NCBI GenBank assembly: GCA_015488885.1 | Contig: WFMW01000066.1 | Location: 1-64,000 of the forward strand | Direction: 5' to 3' | Origin: Gammaproteobacteria bacterium | GTDB taxonomy: Bacteria > Pseudomonadota > Gammaproteobacteria > SZUA-229 | DNA length: 64,000 nt | Part shown: positions 18,106 through 26,657 of the stretch, in pieces | Position numbering within the stretch: the first letter of the stretch is position 1 | Layout of the letters: each line of letters starts with the position of its first letter | Notes under the pieces: generated by a model | The model's database searches: none | Told to the model about the DNA's origin: nothing | The model's input: the letters and a program-made list of their open reading frames with translations, nothing else | Made by a program: the position numbers and the translations under genes

Positions 18106-19377
18106 TTAATGTTTTCCAGGTTTTCGACACCATTTGGCCGGGTTAACCGGCTTACCGCGTGAGCGAATCTCAAAATACAGGCCGCTACGGGTCTGGCCAC
18201 CACTAGCGCCTGCTGTGGCGATGATGTCACCGGTTTGTACCCAGTCCCCCGCCTGTTTGAGGAGAGATTCGCAGTGGCCATAAAGGCTCATATAACCATT
18301 ACCATGATCTACAATTATGATAAAGCCATAACCCTGTAACCAGTCTGAAAAAGCAATTCTGCCATGGCTGATAACATGAACAGGGGTGCCATAATCTGCG
18401 CCAATCAGCACCCCCTTCCAGTGCAGCCTGCCCTGTTCTTTGGGTTGTCCAAATCGAGCCAGAAATGGCCCTTTTAAAGGCCAGGCCAAGTTACCTTTTC
18501 GAGTTTTAAAAGGTTTGGTCTCAGCTGGGTTGGTTGGGATATCAGCCAGTAATTCACCCAGGGATTTTAGTAAATTTTCAATCCTGCTACGGCTGGCCTT
18601 AAGGCTGGATAAGGTGCTTTCCTGATTTTGTATACGTCTATTAAGGCGTGCAACCAGTTGTTTGTGTTGTAGCCGCTGTTGCTGACGCAGCCTTTCTTTT
18701 TGTTTCTGTGCTTTCAGGGCCGCATTTTGTGCAAGCAGTGTTTTTGTTAGCGCTGCTTCTATATGGCGTTGTTGTTGAATCATTTGTAAAAAATGTTGAA
18801 TTTGTTGCTGTCGGGCACGATTCAGGTAAGAGAAATAACTCAGGATACGCCCTATTTTCGCCGGATCCTGTTGATTTAAAAGTAATTTTATCTGTTGTTG
18901 CTGACCCATCCTATAGGCTGAACGCATTTGTTCAATAAGGACTGATCTTTGTGTCTGCAGATGCCTGTTAAGCGTCTGTAATTTTTTTTGTAAGCGTTGT
19001 CGATGCTCTAAAATAGACAGATACCTGTCTTGCAGAGATTTGAGTAAATCTGTGTTTTTACTGATATTCTGTTCCAGATTATGCAGTTCGGTAATAATAT
19101 TGCTACGTTGCCGACGATTTCCATGCAGATGTTGCTGAACCCTGGAGATGCTTTTTTGCAGTTTTTCCAGTTTCTGCTGATATTGTGTCATATCATCATT
19201 TTTTATCGCCAGAACCCAGGCAGGCAGGAGCAGACTGATTAAAAATAAAAAAAGGCTGAAAAGCCGAGGACTTAAGCGTCTAATAGCGTTTTTATACAGA
19301 AAAAGCTTATAGATAAATGTCACAGGTAAATATCGCTGATGTTGAACTTTATGATTCGATAATTTTTGCACAATCAA
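18106..19377 (-). CDS. envC: EnvC-like murein hydrolase activator (coiled coil + LytM/M23)
   Basis: This is a periplasmic septal factor. A hydrophobic signal segment (LFSLFLFLISLLLPAWVLA) is followed by a long Q/L/R-rich coiled coil (about residues 60-290) and a C-terminal M23/LytM domain (LIGADYGTPVHVISHGRIAFSDWLQGYGFIIIVDHGNGYMSLYGHC). Some metal ligands of active M23 enzymes appear to be missing, notably the H of HxxxD at LIGADYG. That fits EnvC, which activates amidases rather than cutting peptidoglycan. The start is uncertain: the track uses a TTG at 19377, and a GTG inside (MTFIYKLF...) is possible; no ATG precedes the signal segment. It heads the envC-ctpA-yibQ block. Confidence 0.88.
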   Translation of the reverse strand: MIVQKLSNHKVQHQRYLPVTFIYKLFLYKNAIRRLSPRLFSLFLFLISLLLPAWVLAIKNDDMTQYQQKLEKLQKSISRVQQHLHGNRRQRSNIITELHNLEQNISKNTDLLKSLQDRYLSILEHRQRLQKKLQTLNRHLQTQRSVLIEQMRSAYRMGQQQQIKLLLNQQDPAKIGRILSYFSYLNRARQQQIQHFLQMIQQQRHIEAALTKTLLAQNAALKAQKQKERLRQQQRLQHKQLVARLNRRIQNQESTLSSLKASRSRIENLLKSLGELLADIPTNPAETKPFKTRKGNLAWPLKGPFLARFGQPKEQGRLHWKGVLIGADYGTPVHVISHGRIAFSDWLQGYGFIIIVDHGNGYMSLYGHCESLLKQAGDWVQTGDIIATAGASGGQTRSGLYFEIRSRGKPVNPAKWCRKPGKH

Positions 19378-19515
19378 GTTGAAACATAGGCTCTAAAGAG
19401 GAAAATATAAAAAATTATATGAATTTCTTCATTTTAGCTATTTTAATTATGAAAAAAGTGTATTAATGTATGATTTATTAGTTATATTATAAAATAAGTT
19501 TCATTGAGGTGAAAA

Positions 19516-19845
19516 ATGGTTTTAAGTCCTGCTGATCCAGCGCTAATGTCGCGTGAGGAAGATATTAGCCGCGCATCACGTTCATTGAAGGCAATGTCAC
19601 ACCCGTTACGCCTAAAGATACTTTGCACGCTGGGTGATAAAGAAGTGAGTGTACAGGATATTGTTGATACTGTCGGTACTTCACAGAGCAATATTTCTCA
19701 ACATCTGGCTATTTTACGCGATAAAGGTATTCTTGCTTCACGCAAAGATGCGAATAAGGTATATTACCGGGTTAGCGATACGCGTACACTGCGCTTAATT
19801 GGTATGATGCAGGAGGTATTCTGTTCCTCAGGAATTAACCATTAG
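19516..19845 (+). CDS. ArsR-family winged-helix regulator, SqrR/BigR-like cysteine pair
   Basis: This 109-residue regulator has an ArsR-type winged helix: ASRSLKAMSHPLRLKILCTLGD, recognition helix SQSNISQHLAILRDKGILASRK, and wing NKVYYRVSD. It lacks the ELCVCD metal site of classical ArsR. Instead it has Cys37 in the LKILCTL helix and Cys103 in the last helix (EVFCSSG), 66 residues apart. SqrR (C41/C107) and BigR (C42/C108) have the same spacing and sense persulfides by forming a polysulfide bridge. A persulfide-sensing role is inferred. The next gene, 86 bp on, is a rhodanese. A strong ribosome site GAGGTG precedes the ATG, and the upstream region is very AT-rich. Confidence 0.85.
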   Translation: MVLSPADPALMSREEDISRASRSLKAMSHPLRLKILCTLGDKEVSVQDIVDTVGTSQSNISQHLAILRDKGILASRKDANKVYYRVSDTRTLRLIGMMQEVFCSSGINH

Positions 19846-19931
19846 CCATTCCTGTACTATTAAATCGTTTTTTGCCTGCCTTTTTCCGGGTGGTTCTAGG
19901 CGTCTGTCTGCTTTAGCCTGAGTTTGCTGTT

Positions 19932-20360
19932 ATGGGTCATATTACCGAGTTTGTATCAAATAATATTTTTCTGTTTATTGCCTTACTGGTTGTTCTGGCC
20001 ATGCTCATCAAGACTGAATATGAGCACCGAACCAGCAGAGCGGCTAATTTATCCATTGCGCAGGCAACCCGTTTACTAAACAATAATCCGGATGCATTAG
20101 TGCTTGATATCCGTGCCTCGGCAGAATTCAAAAAAGGGCACCTCAGGCAGGCAATAAATATCCCGTTGGCGGAACTTAAAAATAGCCTGGACAAGCTGGA
20201 GAAGTACAAGGACAAGCCCGCATTACTTTATTGCAATAGTGGTAACACAACCTCCAGAGCTGCCAGGCTGTTACAGCAAAACGGTTTTACTCATGTTAAT
20301 GTGATGCAGGGCGGCATCGCTGACTGGAAAGAAGCTGGGCTACCATTAACAAAAAAATAA
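19932..20360 (+). CDS. yibN: membrane-anchored rhodanese-like sulfurtransferase (YibN-like)
   Basis: An N-terminal transmembrane helix (NIFLFIALLVVLAMLI) is followed by a single rhodanese domain. The cyclic loop LLYCNSGNTTSRAARLL carries the active cysteine and the substrate tail is MQGGIADWKEAGLPL. Length (142) and layout match E. coli YibN, which also lies upstream of secB. Here grxC, present between yibN and secB in E. coli, is absent. The upstream ArsR-type sensor suggests sulfur-responsive expression. Confidence 0.9.
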   Translation: MGHITEFVSNNIFLFIALLVVLAMLIKTEYEHRTSRAANLSIAQATRLLNNNPDALVLDIRASAEFKKGHLRQAINIPLAELKNSLDKLEKYKDKPALLYCNSGNTTSRAARLLQQNGFTHVNVMQGGIADWKEAGLPLTKK

Positions 20361-20469
20361 GCTAACGACTCAGCCTGATTCTTACCCTGCCTAATCAGCA
20401 GTATCCCTGAGTTTACTTGTTCGTCGAGTAGCTATAAAAATTAACACCACTTAAATCAAGAGTTTTATT

Positions 20470-20964
20470 ATGACTGAAGAAAATCAACCCGAATTAAATC
20501 AATCTGAATTAAATCAACAATTTGCCATTCAGAAAATTTATCTGAAAGATGTTTCGCTGGAATCGCCATATTCACCACAGGTATTTACCGATGGTGAGTG
20601 GAAACCTGAAATAAATGTGCAAATTAATAGCACAAATCAGTCTCTGGGCACAGATACTTTTGAAGTGAGTTTAACGATTACCGTTACTGCAAAACAGGGT
20701 GAGAAGACAGCATTTCTGGTTGAAGTGAAACAGGCCGGAGTATTTACCATCGCCGGCTTTAGCGAAGAAAATATGGCAGGAATGATTGGTGCCTATTGTC
20801 CTGAAACACTGTTTCCTTATGCCCGTGAGGCGATTTCAGATCTAATAGCAAAAGGTGGCTTTCCGCAACTGTTATTGGCACCGGTTAATTTTAATGCCTT
20901 ATATGCACAGCAAATGCAGCAACAGGATGGCGAAAATACCCCTGTTGCTGAAACAACACATTAG
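20470..20964 (+). CDS. secB: protein-export chaperone SecB
   Basis: This cytoplasmic tetrameric chaperone keeps preproteins unfolded and delivers them to SecA. Family motifs are FAIQKIYLKDVSLESPYSP, INVQINSTNQSL, and GFSEENMAGMIGAYCPETLFPYAREAISDLIAKGGFPQLLLAPVNF. The length (164) is normal. The first residues contain a small duplication (ELNQSELNQ), encoded by a 12-base tandem repeat. A 32 bp gap to gpsA suggests co-transcription. Confidence 0.97.
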   Translation: MTEENQPELNQSELNQQFAIQKIYLKDVSLESPYSPQVFTDGEWKPEINVQINSTNQSLGTDTFEVSLTITVTAKQGEKTAFLVEVKQAGVFTIAGFSEENMAGMIGAYCPETLFPYAREAISDLIAKGGFPQLLLAPVNFNALYAQQMQQQDGENTPVAETTH

Positions 20965-20996
20965 GAACTTCTCCCTGAATCTAACGCAGGTTAAAT

Positions 20997-22016
20997 ATGG
21001 CTAAGCAGCAGACCACAGCCAGATCAATAACCATACTCGGTGCCGGTTCCTGGGGAACCGCGCTGGCCATTCATCTGGCCAGGGCAGGGCATCAGGTTCG
21101 GCTCTGGGGTAACGAACCAGAACAGATACGGCAGCTACAGACTGAATCCTGTAATAACCAGTATTTACCCGGCATCGAATTCCCCCCAGGCTTAACCCCT
21201 GTCGTCAGTCTGCAACAGGCATTGTCGAAACCATCGTGGATTTTACTGGTTATTCCCAGTCATGCCATTCGTTCATTTTTACATCAGAATGCGGCTTTAT
21301 TTCCTGCTGACACAGGCTTTGCCTGGGCCAGCAAAGGGCTGGAAGAGGGTAGTGCAAAACTCATTCATCAGATTGTGGCTGAAGAAATACCCCAGTGCAA
21401 ACATACAGCGGTAATGTCGGGCCCTACCTTTGCAGGTGAGGTGGCACGTAATTTACCGACAGCAATAACCGTGGCGACACAATCCGAGCCATTTGCCCGG
21501 CAAATCAGTGATGATCTACATAGCGGTCGTTTTCGCGTTTACCGTAGCGATGATATGGTGGGAGTAGAGCTGGGTGGTGCATTAAAAAATGTACTGGCTA
21601 TTGCTGCCGGGGCAGCAGACGGGCTTAAATTTGGTTCCAATACACGCGCCGCGTTGATTACCCGTGGGCTGGCTGAAGTGATGCGCCTGGGCGAAAAGAT
21701 GGGCGGGCAGCGTGAAACCTTTATGGGGCTGGCCGGGGTAGGTGACCTGATCCTTACCTGCACCGATGATCAGTCCAGAAACCGGCGTATGGGACTATTG
21801 CTGGCAGAAGGCAAGTCTCAGGCAGAGATTCATCAGCAAATTGGTCAGGCGATTGAAGGCGTAAAAACCGCCATGGAAGCTATCAATCTGGCCCGGCAAT
21901 ACCATGTCGATTTACCTATTATGACCCAGGTCTATCGGGTACTTTATGAAAACCTGCCCATTCATGAAGCAGTAAAAAATCTGTTAAGCCGCAAAAGCTC
22001 ACAGGAAACCGTTTAA
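20997..22016 (+). CDS. gpsA: NAD(P)-dependent glycerol-3-phosphate dehydrogenase
   Basis: It reduces dihydroxyacetone phosphate to sn-glycerol-3-phosphate for phospholipid synthesis. The Rossmann motif is ILGAGSWGTALAIHLA. The catalytic lysine region is VELGGALKNVLAIAAG, preceded by MSGPTFAGEVARNLPTA and followed by GLAGVGDLILTCTDDQSRNRR. At 339 residues it is a normal full-length enzyme. It follows secB as in E. coli. Confidence 0.97.
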   Translation: MAKQQTTARSITILGAGSWGTALAIHLARAGHQVRLWGNEPEQIRQLQTESCNNQYLPGIEFPPGLTPVVSLQQALSKPSWILLVIPSHAIRSFLHQNAALFPADTGFAWASKGLEEGSAKLIHQIVAEEIPQCKHTAVMSGPTFAGEVARNLPTAITVATQSEPFARQISDDLHSGRFRVYRSDDMVGVELGGALKNVLAIAAGAADGLKFGSNTRAALITRGLAEVMRLGEKMGGQRETFMGLAGVGDLILTCTDDQSRNRRMGLLLAEGKSQAEIHQQIGQAIEGVKTAMEAINLARQYHVDLPIMTQVYRVLYENLPIHEAVKNLLSRKSSQETV

Positions 22017-22061
22017 CCATAACAGTTCTTACCCGTATTTAGCATCCTTAATATTTACCGG

Positions 22062-22520
22062 TTAATATTTCATGCCGTCAAAAGCCTGCTGGCGCAGGGC
22101 TTCATAAACCACAATGGCCACTGTATTTGATAGATTAAGACTGCGGCTGCCGGCCATCATCGGCAGACGTAAAATGTTTTCGGCAGGTAGCTGTTGTAGA
22201 TAGCGCTCTGGCAGCCCCCGGGTTTCAGGGCCGAATAGCAGATTATCGCCAGGGTTGAAATGGGCATCAGTATAACAGGTCGAACCTTTAGTCGATAAAG
22301 CATAACTGGTTTCGGGGTTGATGAATGGCTGTAGGGAGGCATGGGTTTGTAATTGCGCCCATTCATGGTAATCCAGCCCGGCACGACGTAGTTTCCTGTC
22401 ATCCAGATTAAAGCCGAGAGGTTCAATGAGATGTAGCATACAGCCTGTGTTTGCGCACAGGCGGATAATATTTCCCGTATTCGGCGGGATTTCAGGTTGA
22501 TAAAGAACAATATTGTACAT
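22062..22520 (-). CDS. trmL: tRNA (cytidine/uridine-34 2'-O)-methyltransferase TrmL
   Basis: This SPOUT methyltransferase modifies the wobble position of leucine tRNAs. Family motifs are QPEIPPNTGNIIRLCANTGC, HLIEPLGFNLDDRKLRRAGLDYHEW, LLFGPETRGLP and the knot segment LRLPMMAGSRSLNLSNTVAIVVYEALRQ. The length (152) is near the usual 157. It is convergent with gpsA; E. coli has trmL downstream of gpsA and cysE, so only cysE is lost from this stretch. Confidence 0.95.
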   Translation of the reverse strand: MYNIVLYQPEIPPNTGNIIRLCANTGCMLHLIEPLGFNLDDRKLRRAGLDYHEWAQLQTHASLQPFINPETSYALSTKGSTCYTDAHFNPGDNLLFGPETRGLPERYLQQLPAENILRLPMMAGSRSLNLSNTVAIVVYEALRQQAFDGMKY

Positions 22521-22659
22521 GATGGAGGTTTGACTCCAGATAACAGCTATTCAGGCAAGTTTTACCGGTTAGTAGCAACATTCCACATGATAATTTTGGG
22601 TTATGCTGAGAAAATCGCTGTGCTGTGCTCGTCAGGTATTTTTCTAAGGTATTTGCATT

Positions 22660-23568
22660 TCATGGGGAGGTTTTTGCTGCCTTTTTTGCCCACTTATCAG
22701 CTTTTACCAGATCCACTTTCAAGCCAAGATCACCATGACGATAGATATCCGCCAGTGTGTGCATAGCAACCCGGTTGCCATCTTCCGCCGAGCGGGTAAT
22801 CCAGATCAATGCCCTGGCGTTATCCTGATCAACATCCCAGGCACCACTCTCATAGCGCAGACCGAGTTCAAATTCGGCCTGTGGGTCTCTTTTTTCTGCT
22901 CGTTCAATGAGTGACTTTGCCGACTCTTTGTATACTGTGGTGGTAAAATCAACCGTTTTTTTCAGGATGGCCAGTAAATTGATGGCATCGGTTTTACCCT
23001 GTCCAGCTGACCGGTTCAGCCAGTCCTCGGCCATGGTTCTATCCTGAGGAACATCCACCCCCTCATAATACAGCTTGCCCAGTAGATACTGGGCATCCTT
23101 GTCGTTCTGACTGGCTGATCGAGTTAACCAGTTAATCGCCTGCTGCGGATTTTTTTTTGTTCCAGTGCCGTTTAAATAGGCTTTCCCGGCTAAAAACTGT
23201 GCCTGGGCATTACCTTTAGCCGCTGATTCCAGCCACCATTTAAACGCCTGTTTCGTGTTTTTTGTTACGCCGTTGCCATTAGCAAAGCATTTTCCCAGCA
23301 CCAGTTGGGCATAAGCATTGCCGAAACGTGCTGCACGCCGTAGCCAGTAGACGGCTTTTTTTGCATCCGGCTTAAGTCCGTATTCACCTTTAAGATAAGC
23401 CAGCCCATAGAGTAACTGTGCATTAGCATTATTATCCTGAGCTTCATATTTCAGCATTTGTAAGCTTGCCGGTACTTCAGCATTGCCAGCGGAAACTTCA
23501 TTATTACCTGCCTGTAGTAATAAAGCCGCGATGCCAAGTAAGGCAATAAAGACGGTAACTTTTATCAT
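22660..23568 (-). CDS. Sel1-like repeat (SLR/TPR) protein, probably exported
   Basis: An N-terminal signal-like segment (VTVFIALLGIAALLLQAG) is followed by at least six tandem Sel1 repeats of about 36 residues, each with the pattern AxxxLGxxYxxGxGVxxDxxxAxxWxxxAA (for example AQLVLGKCFANGNGVTKN and AQFLAGKAYLNGTG). Such solenoids mediate protein-protein contacts in the periplasm or envelope signalling. There is no partner clue beyond position: it is divergent from the pilus response regulator. Its function is unknown. Confidence 0.85.
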   Translation of the reverse strand: MIKVTVFIALLGIAALLLQAGNNEVSAGNAEVPASLQMLKYEAQDNNANAQLLYGLAYLKGEYGLKPDAKKAVYWLRRAARFGNAYAQLVLGKCFANGNGVTKNTKQAFKWWLESAAKGNAQAQFLAGKAYLNGTGTKKNPQQAINWLTRSASQNDKDAQYLLGKLYYEGVDVPQDRTMAEDWLNRSAGQGKTDAINLLAILKKTVDFTTTVYKESAKSLIERAEKRDPQAEFELGLRYESGAWDVDQDNARALIWITRSAEDGNRVAMHTLADIYRHGDLGLKVDLVKADKWAKKAAKTSP

Positions 23569-23712
23569 AACTCATGCCGGGGTTTTTATCTGCCGGGTTA
23601 CCCGGTAATGGGTGGATTTTACACTGCCTGATTTCATCCTGCTATATTATCCCGGAATCTGCACCCTGTTCCTCGCGGGTAAACCGGTGTTTTTTCTTAA
23701 GAAGACATAAAG

Positions 23713-23729
23713 TTGGCCGTTAATCTGCT
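23713..23729 (+). promoter_or_regulatory. candidate sigma-54 promoter of the pilus response regulator
   Basis: TTGGCCGTTAATCTGCT has GG and GC separated by exactly 10 bases, as in -24/-12 promoters, with four-base agreement in TTGG at -24 and TGC at -12. The predicted start near 23740 leaves a leader of about 48 bases before the ATG at 23788. As the gene encodes a sigma-54 activator, autoregulation is possible. Confidence 0.55.
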
Positions 23730-23787
23730 ATATAAAGTGTTATTGCAGTTATGAAATCTATTTACTTATAAAATATTGGGGAATTCA

Positions 23788-25236
23788 ATGCCGGATAAGA
23801 TGTGCCAGCGCAAACAGCAGCCTGTACCGTCTGTGTCAGCTGAACAGAAACCGACTTTATTGCTGGTTGATGATGATCCGCTCATTAGTGAGGGGCTGGG
23901 GTTCTTACTGTCGAAACAGTATTGCGTGATAACGGCTGAAAGTCGTCAACAGGCCATTGAGAAAATAAATTCAGCCACAGTAAAACCTGCGCTGGCGGTG
24001 ATTGATCTTGGCTTACCACCATTACCACATAAACCGGATGAAGGTTTTGCTCTGGTGCGTGAATTACTGGTTATCAATCCGCATATGAAAGTACTGGTTC
24101 TGTCCGGTCAGGATGATGATATTAATATTCAGCACGCATTAACTATCGGGGCCGTTGATTTTATTGCTAAACCAGCAAGTTCGGAATTATTGCTGGCAAG
24201 GTTAAAACATCATTTTCGTTTATACGAGATTGATTTACAACGGGAACAACAGCCTGGTCAGCAAATTATTGGTGATAGTGTTGCCATGCAGGTGGTTAAT
24301 AATCAGATAAGGCAGTTTGCTGATTCACCCTTTCCGGTATTAATTGAAGGTGAATCGGGTACGGGTAAGGAGCTGGTTGCAAGAGCCCTGCATGACAACA
24401 GCACTAGAAAAGGCCAGCCTTATATGGCAATTAACTGTGCGGCCATTTCACCAGATTTACTTGAATCACAATTGTTTGGTTATGCAAAAGGCGCCTTCAC
24501 CGGAGCAACATCGGCGCATAATGGTTTTTTCATTGAAGCAGACAAAGGCACTCTGTTACTGGATGAAATCGGTGAATTACCACTCGCTTTGCAGGGCAAG
24601 TTATTACGTGTTATTGAGAGTGGCGAATTTTACCGGGTTGGAGAAACGCAGGTATTAAAATCTGGCGCGAGAATTATTGCGGCAACGAATAAAAATTTAC
24701 GCCATGAAATAGCCAGTGAGCATTTTCGGTCTGACCTTTTTTATCGATTGAGTATTCTTAATATCAGCCTGCCTGCATTACGTGCACGTGAGCAGGATGT
24801 TTATTTATTGCTGGATTTTTTTATTAAATTATATGCAAACAGTGTACCGCCATTCATGCTGGATGATGAAGCGCATGAGTTATGGGGAAGTTATGATTAT
24901 CCGGGTAATATTCGTGAATTGAGGAATATTGTGATTCGACTGGGCACGAAATATCCCGGGCAGAAGGTTAATCGCCAGCAGTTAAAAGCAGAGATGGAAA
25001 CTCGACTATCCAGCCCATCATTAGCCTCGAATGGCACTGACCTGAGTGATGAAATGCTGGTACAGAAAATTAAAAGCAATGCATTTGACCTGGATAAATT
25101 ACTTGGTGATATTGAAGGGCGCAGTATTCAACTGGCGCTTGAGTTAAATGGAAATAATGTTAGTAAAGCCGCTAAAGCACTGAAGATCAATCGAACCACA
25201 TTATACAGTCGGGTACAGAAACTGGAGACGCAGTAG
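23788..25236 (+). CDS. sigma-54-dependent response regulator of the pilus locus (NtrC family)
   Basis: Three domains are visible. A receiver (about residues 20-135) has acidic DDD and phospho-acceptor VIDLGLP. An AAA+ sigma-54 interaction domain (about 155-385) has Walker A EGESGTGKEL, the sigma-54 contact loop GAFTGA and Walker B LLLDEIGELP. A Fis-type helix-turn-helix closes the protein (NNVSKAAKALKINRTTLYSRV). The ATG at 23788 has GGGGA seven bases upstream; the track's TTG start is less likely. It is the first gene of the pilus operon and touches the next gene by one base. The histidine kinase at 37632-39335 is its likely partner. Confidence 0.92.
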   Translation: MPDKMCQRKQQPVPSVSAEQKPTLLLVDDDPLISEGLGFLLSKQYCVITAESRQQAIEKINSATVKPALAVIDLGLPPLPHKPDEGFALVRELLVINPHMKVLVLSGQDDDINIQHALTIGAVDFIAKPASSELLLARLKHHFRLYEIDLQREQQPGQQIIGDSVAMQVVNNQIRQFADSPFPVLIEGESGTGKELVARALHDNSTRKGQPYMAINCAAISPDLLESQLFGYAKGAFTGATSAHNGFFIEADKGTLLLDEIGELPLALQGKLLRVIESGEFYRVGETQVLKSGARIIAATNKNLRHEIASEHFRSDLFYRLSILNISLPALRAREQDVYLLLDFFIKLYANSVPPFMLDDEAHELWGSYDYPGNIRELRNIVIRLGTKYPGQKVNRQQLKAEMETRLSSPSLASNGTDLSDEMLVQKIKSNAFDLDKLLGDIEGRSIQLALELNGNNVSKAAKALKINRTTLYSRVQKLETQ

Positions 25237-26657
25237 TGTACCAGCAACATTTTGGGCTTGATCGCCAGCCATTTAAAATTACCCCGGATACCAGCCTGTT
25301 TTTTTCAGGTAATAAACGTGGGGCTGCGTTAGAGGCATTAGTCTACGCAATTAAAAGCGGTGAAGGTATTGTTAAGGTAGTTGGTGAAGTAGGTAGCGGT
25401 AAAACCATGCTGTGCCGAATGCTCGAATTACGGCTTAAGGAAGATGCGGTTGATGTCGTTTATATCGCCAACCCAAGTTTGTCGCCAGATAACATTTTGC
25501 ATATGATCGCTGATGAACTGCAACTGGGTGTTAATGATGCAACCAGTAAGTTTGCGGTAATGCAAAAAATTCAGACCTATCTGCTGAAAAAATATAGTAA
25601 TAATCAACGGGTGGTGCTGTTTGTAGAAGAAGCACAGAGTATGCCTGTTGAAACGCTGGAAGAAATCCGCCTGTTAAGTAATCTTGAAACCGATCAGGAT
25701 AAATTATTGCAGATGGTATTGTTTGGTCAACCAGAACTGGATGACAAGCTTAGTCAGGTGAATATACGGCAGTTAAAAGAACGCATCACACACAGTTTTT
25801 ATCTAGCTCCATTTGAGCCCGACGATACACGGGAATATCTTAATTTTCGATTGCGTGCTGTTGGTTACCGTGGCCCCGATTTATTTAACAAAAAAATCTC
25901 CGCAAGAGTAAAAAAATACTCGGGTGGTTTAACTCGCCGGATTAATATCCTGGCAGATAAGGCGTTGCTGGCTGCTTATTCCGATGGTGGGCATAACATC
26001 ACCACGGCGCATATAAAATCGGCTGCAATTGATAGTGAATTTGTCAGCAAAACATTGCAAAAAAAATTATTCCGACTGATTGTAATAGGGGCAGTACTGT
26101 TAGCAGCATTAGTATCTGCTGTGTTAATGGGTTTGTCGCAACAGCATAAGAAACCTGATCAGGTAGTGGCACCAGTAAAAAATATTTCACGGTTGCAGCA
26201 AAATAGCCATTTACCGGTATTAAAGCAGACAGCGGTTAAACCCTCACCTTATAAAGTGGCTAAATTTAACCGTGGGCTGATTACCGCCCGATTACAGGCA
26301 ACACGCTTATGGCTATCAAAGGTTAATACCAATAATTACAGTATTCAGTTATTTACAACGCCAGTCAGTGACCGTGTAGCAATTGATAGTTTTTTACATA
26401 AGGCAGGCTCATTACTTGATATTTCAAAGATTTACATCTATGAAACAAGGGTTAAAGGGCGTTTCTGGTATAGCGTTCTCTATGCCGATTTCGGCTCGCA
26501 GCGCGATGCCCGCAAGATGATTAAAACAATGCCTGCCTCCATACAGAAACGTTCACCCTATTTACGTCGGATCAACGCAATTAAAAAGGATTTAAAGGCA
26601 GGCATGAAATACCTGAAAAAAGACCAGATTGAACAGCATGAAATGGAAAGAAAGTGA
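25236..26657 (+). CDS. ExeA/MshM-like AAA+ ATPase with transmembrane helix and SPOR-like C-terminus
   Basis: The N-terminal domain is an ExeA/GspA-type ATPase. It begins MYQQHFGLDRQPFKITPDTS, has Walker A GEVGSGKTML and Walker B-like VVLFVEEAQSM, with RQLKERITHSFYLAPF further on. A single transmembrane helix (about 282-302, LFRLIVIGAVLLAALVSAVLMG) leads to a periplasmic region. The last 100 residues look like a SPOR fold (YSIQLFTT..., FWYSVLYADFGSQRDARKMIK), which would bind peptidoglycan. It may insert the secretin through the wall, as ExeA/GspA do; this is inferred. The start is a GTG overlapping the previous stop. Confidence 0.85.
   Translation: MYQQHFGLDRQPFKITPDTSLFFSGNKRGAALEALVYAIKSGEGIVKVVGEVGSGKTMLCRMLELRLKEDAVDVVYIANPSLSPDNILHMIADELQLGVNDATSKFAVMQKIQTYLLKKYSNNQRVVLFVEEAQSMPVETLEEIRLLSNLETDQDKLLQMVLFGQPELDDKLSQVNIRQLKERITHSFYLAPFEPDDTREYLNFRLRAVGYRGPDLFNKKISARVKKYSGGLTRRINILADKALLAAYSDGGHNITTAHIKSAAIDSEFVSKTLQKKLFRLIVIGAVLLAALVSAVLMGLSQQHKKPDQVVAPVKNISRLQQNSHLPVLKQTAVKPSPYKVAKFNRGLITARLQATRLWLSKVNTNNYSIQLFTTPVSDRVAIDSFLHKAGSLLDISKIYIYETRVKGRFWYSVLYADFGSQRDARKMIKTMPASIQKRSPYLRRINAIKKDLKAGMKYLKKDQIEQHEMERK

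Noticed and set aside
22020-22070. TTAATATT-containing hairpin between gpsA and trmL as terminator
   Set aside because: The arms are mostly the self-complementary AATATT and no T-run follows.
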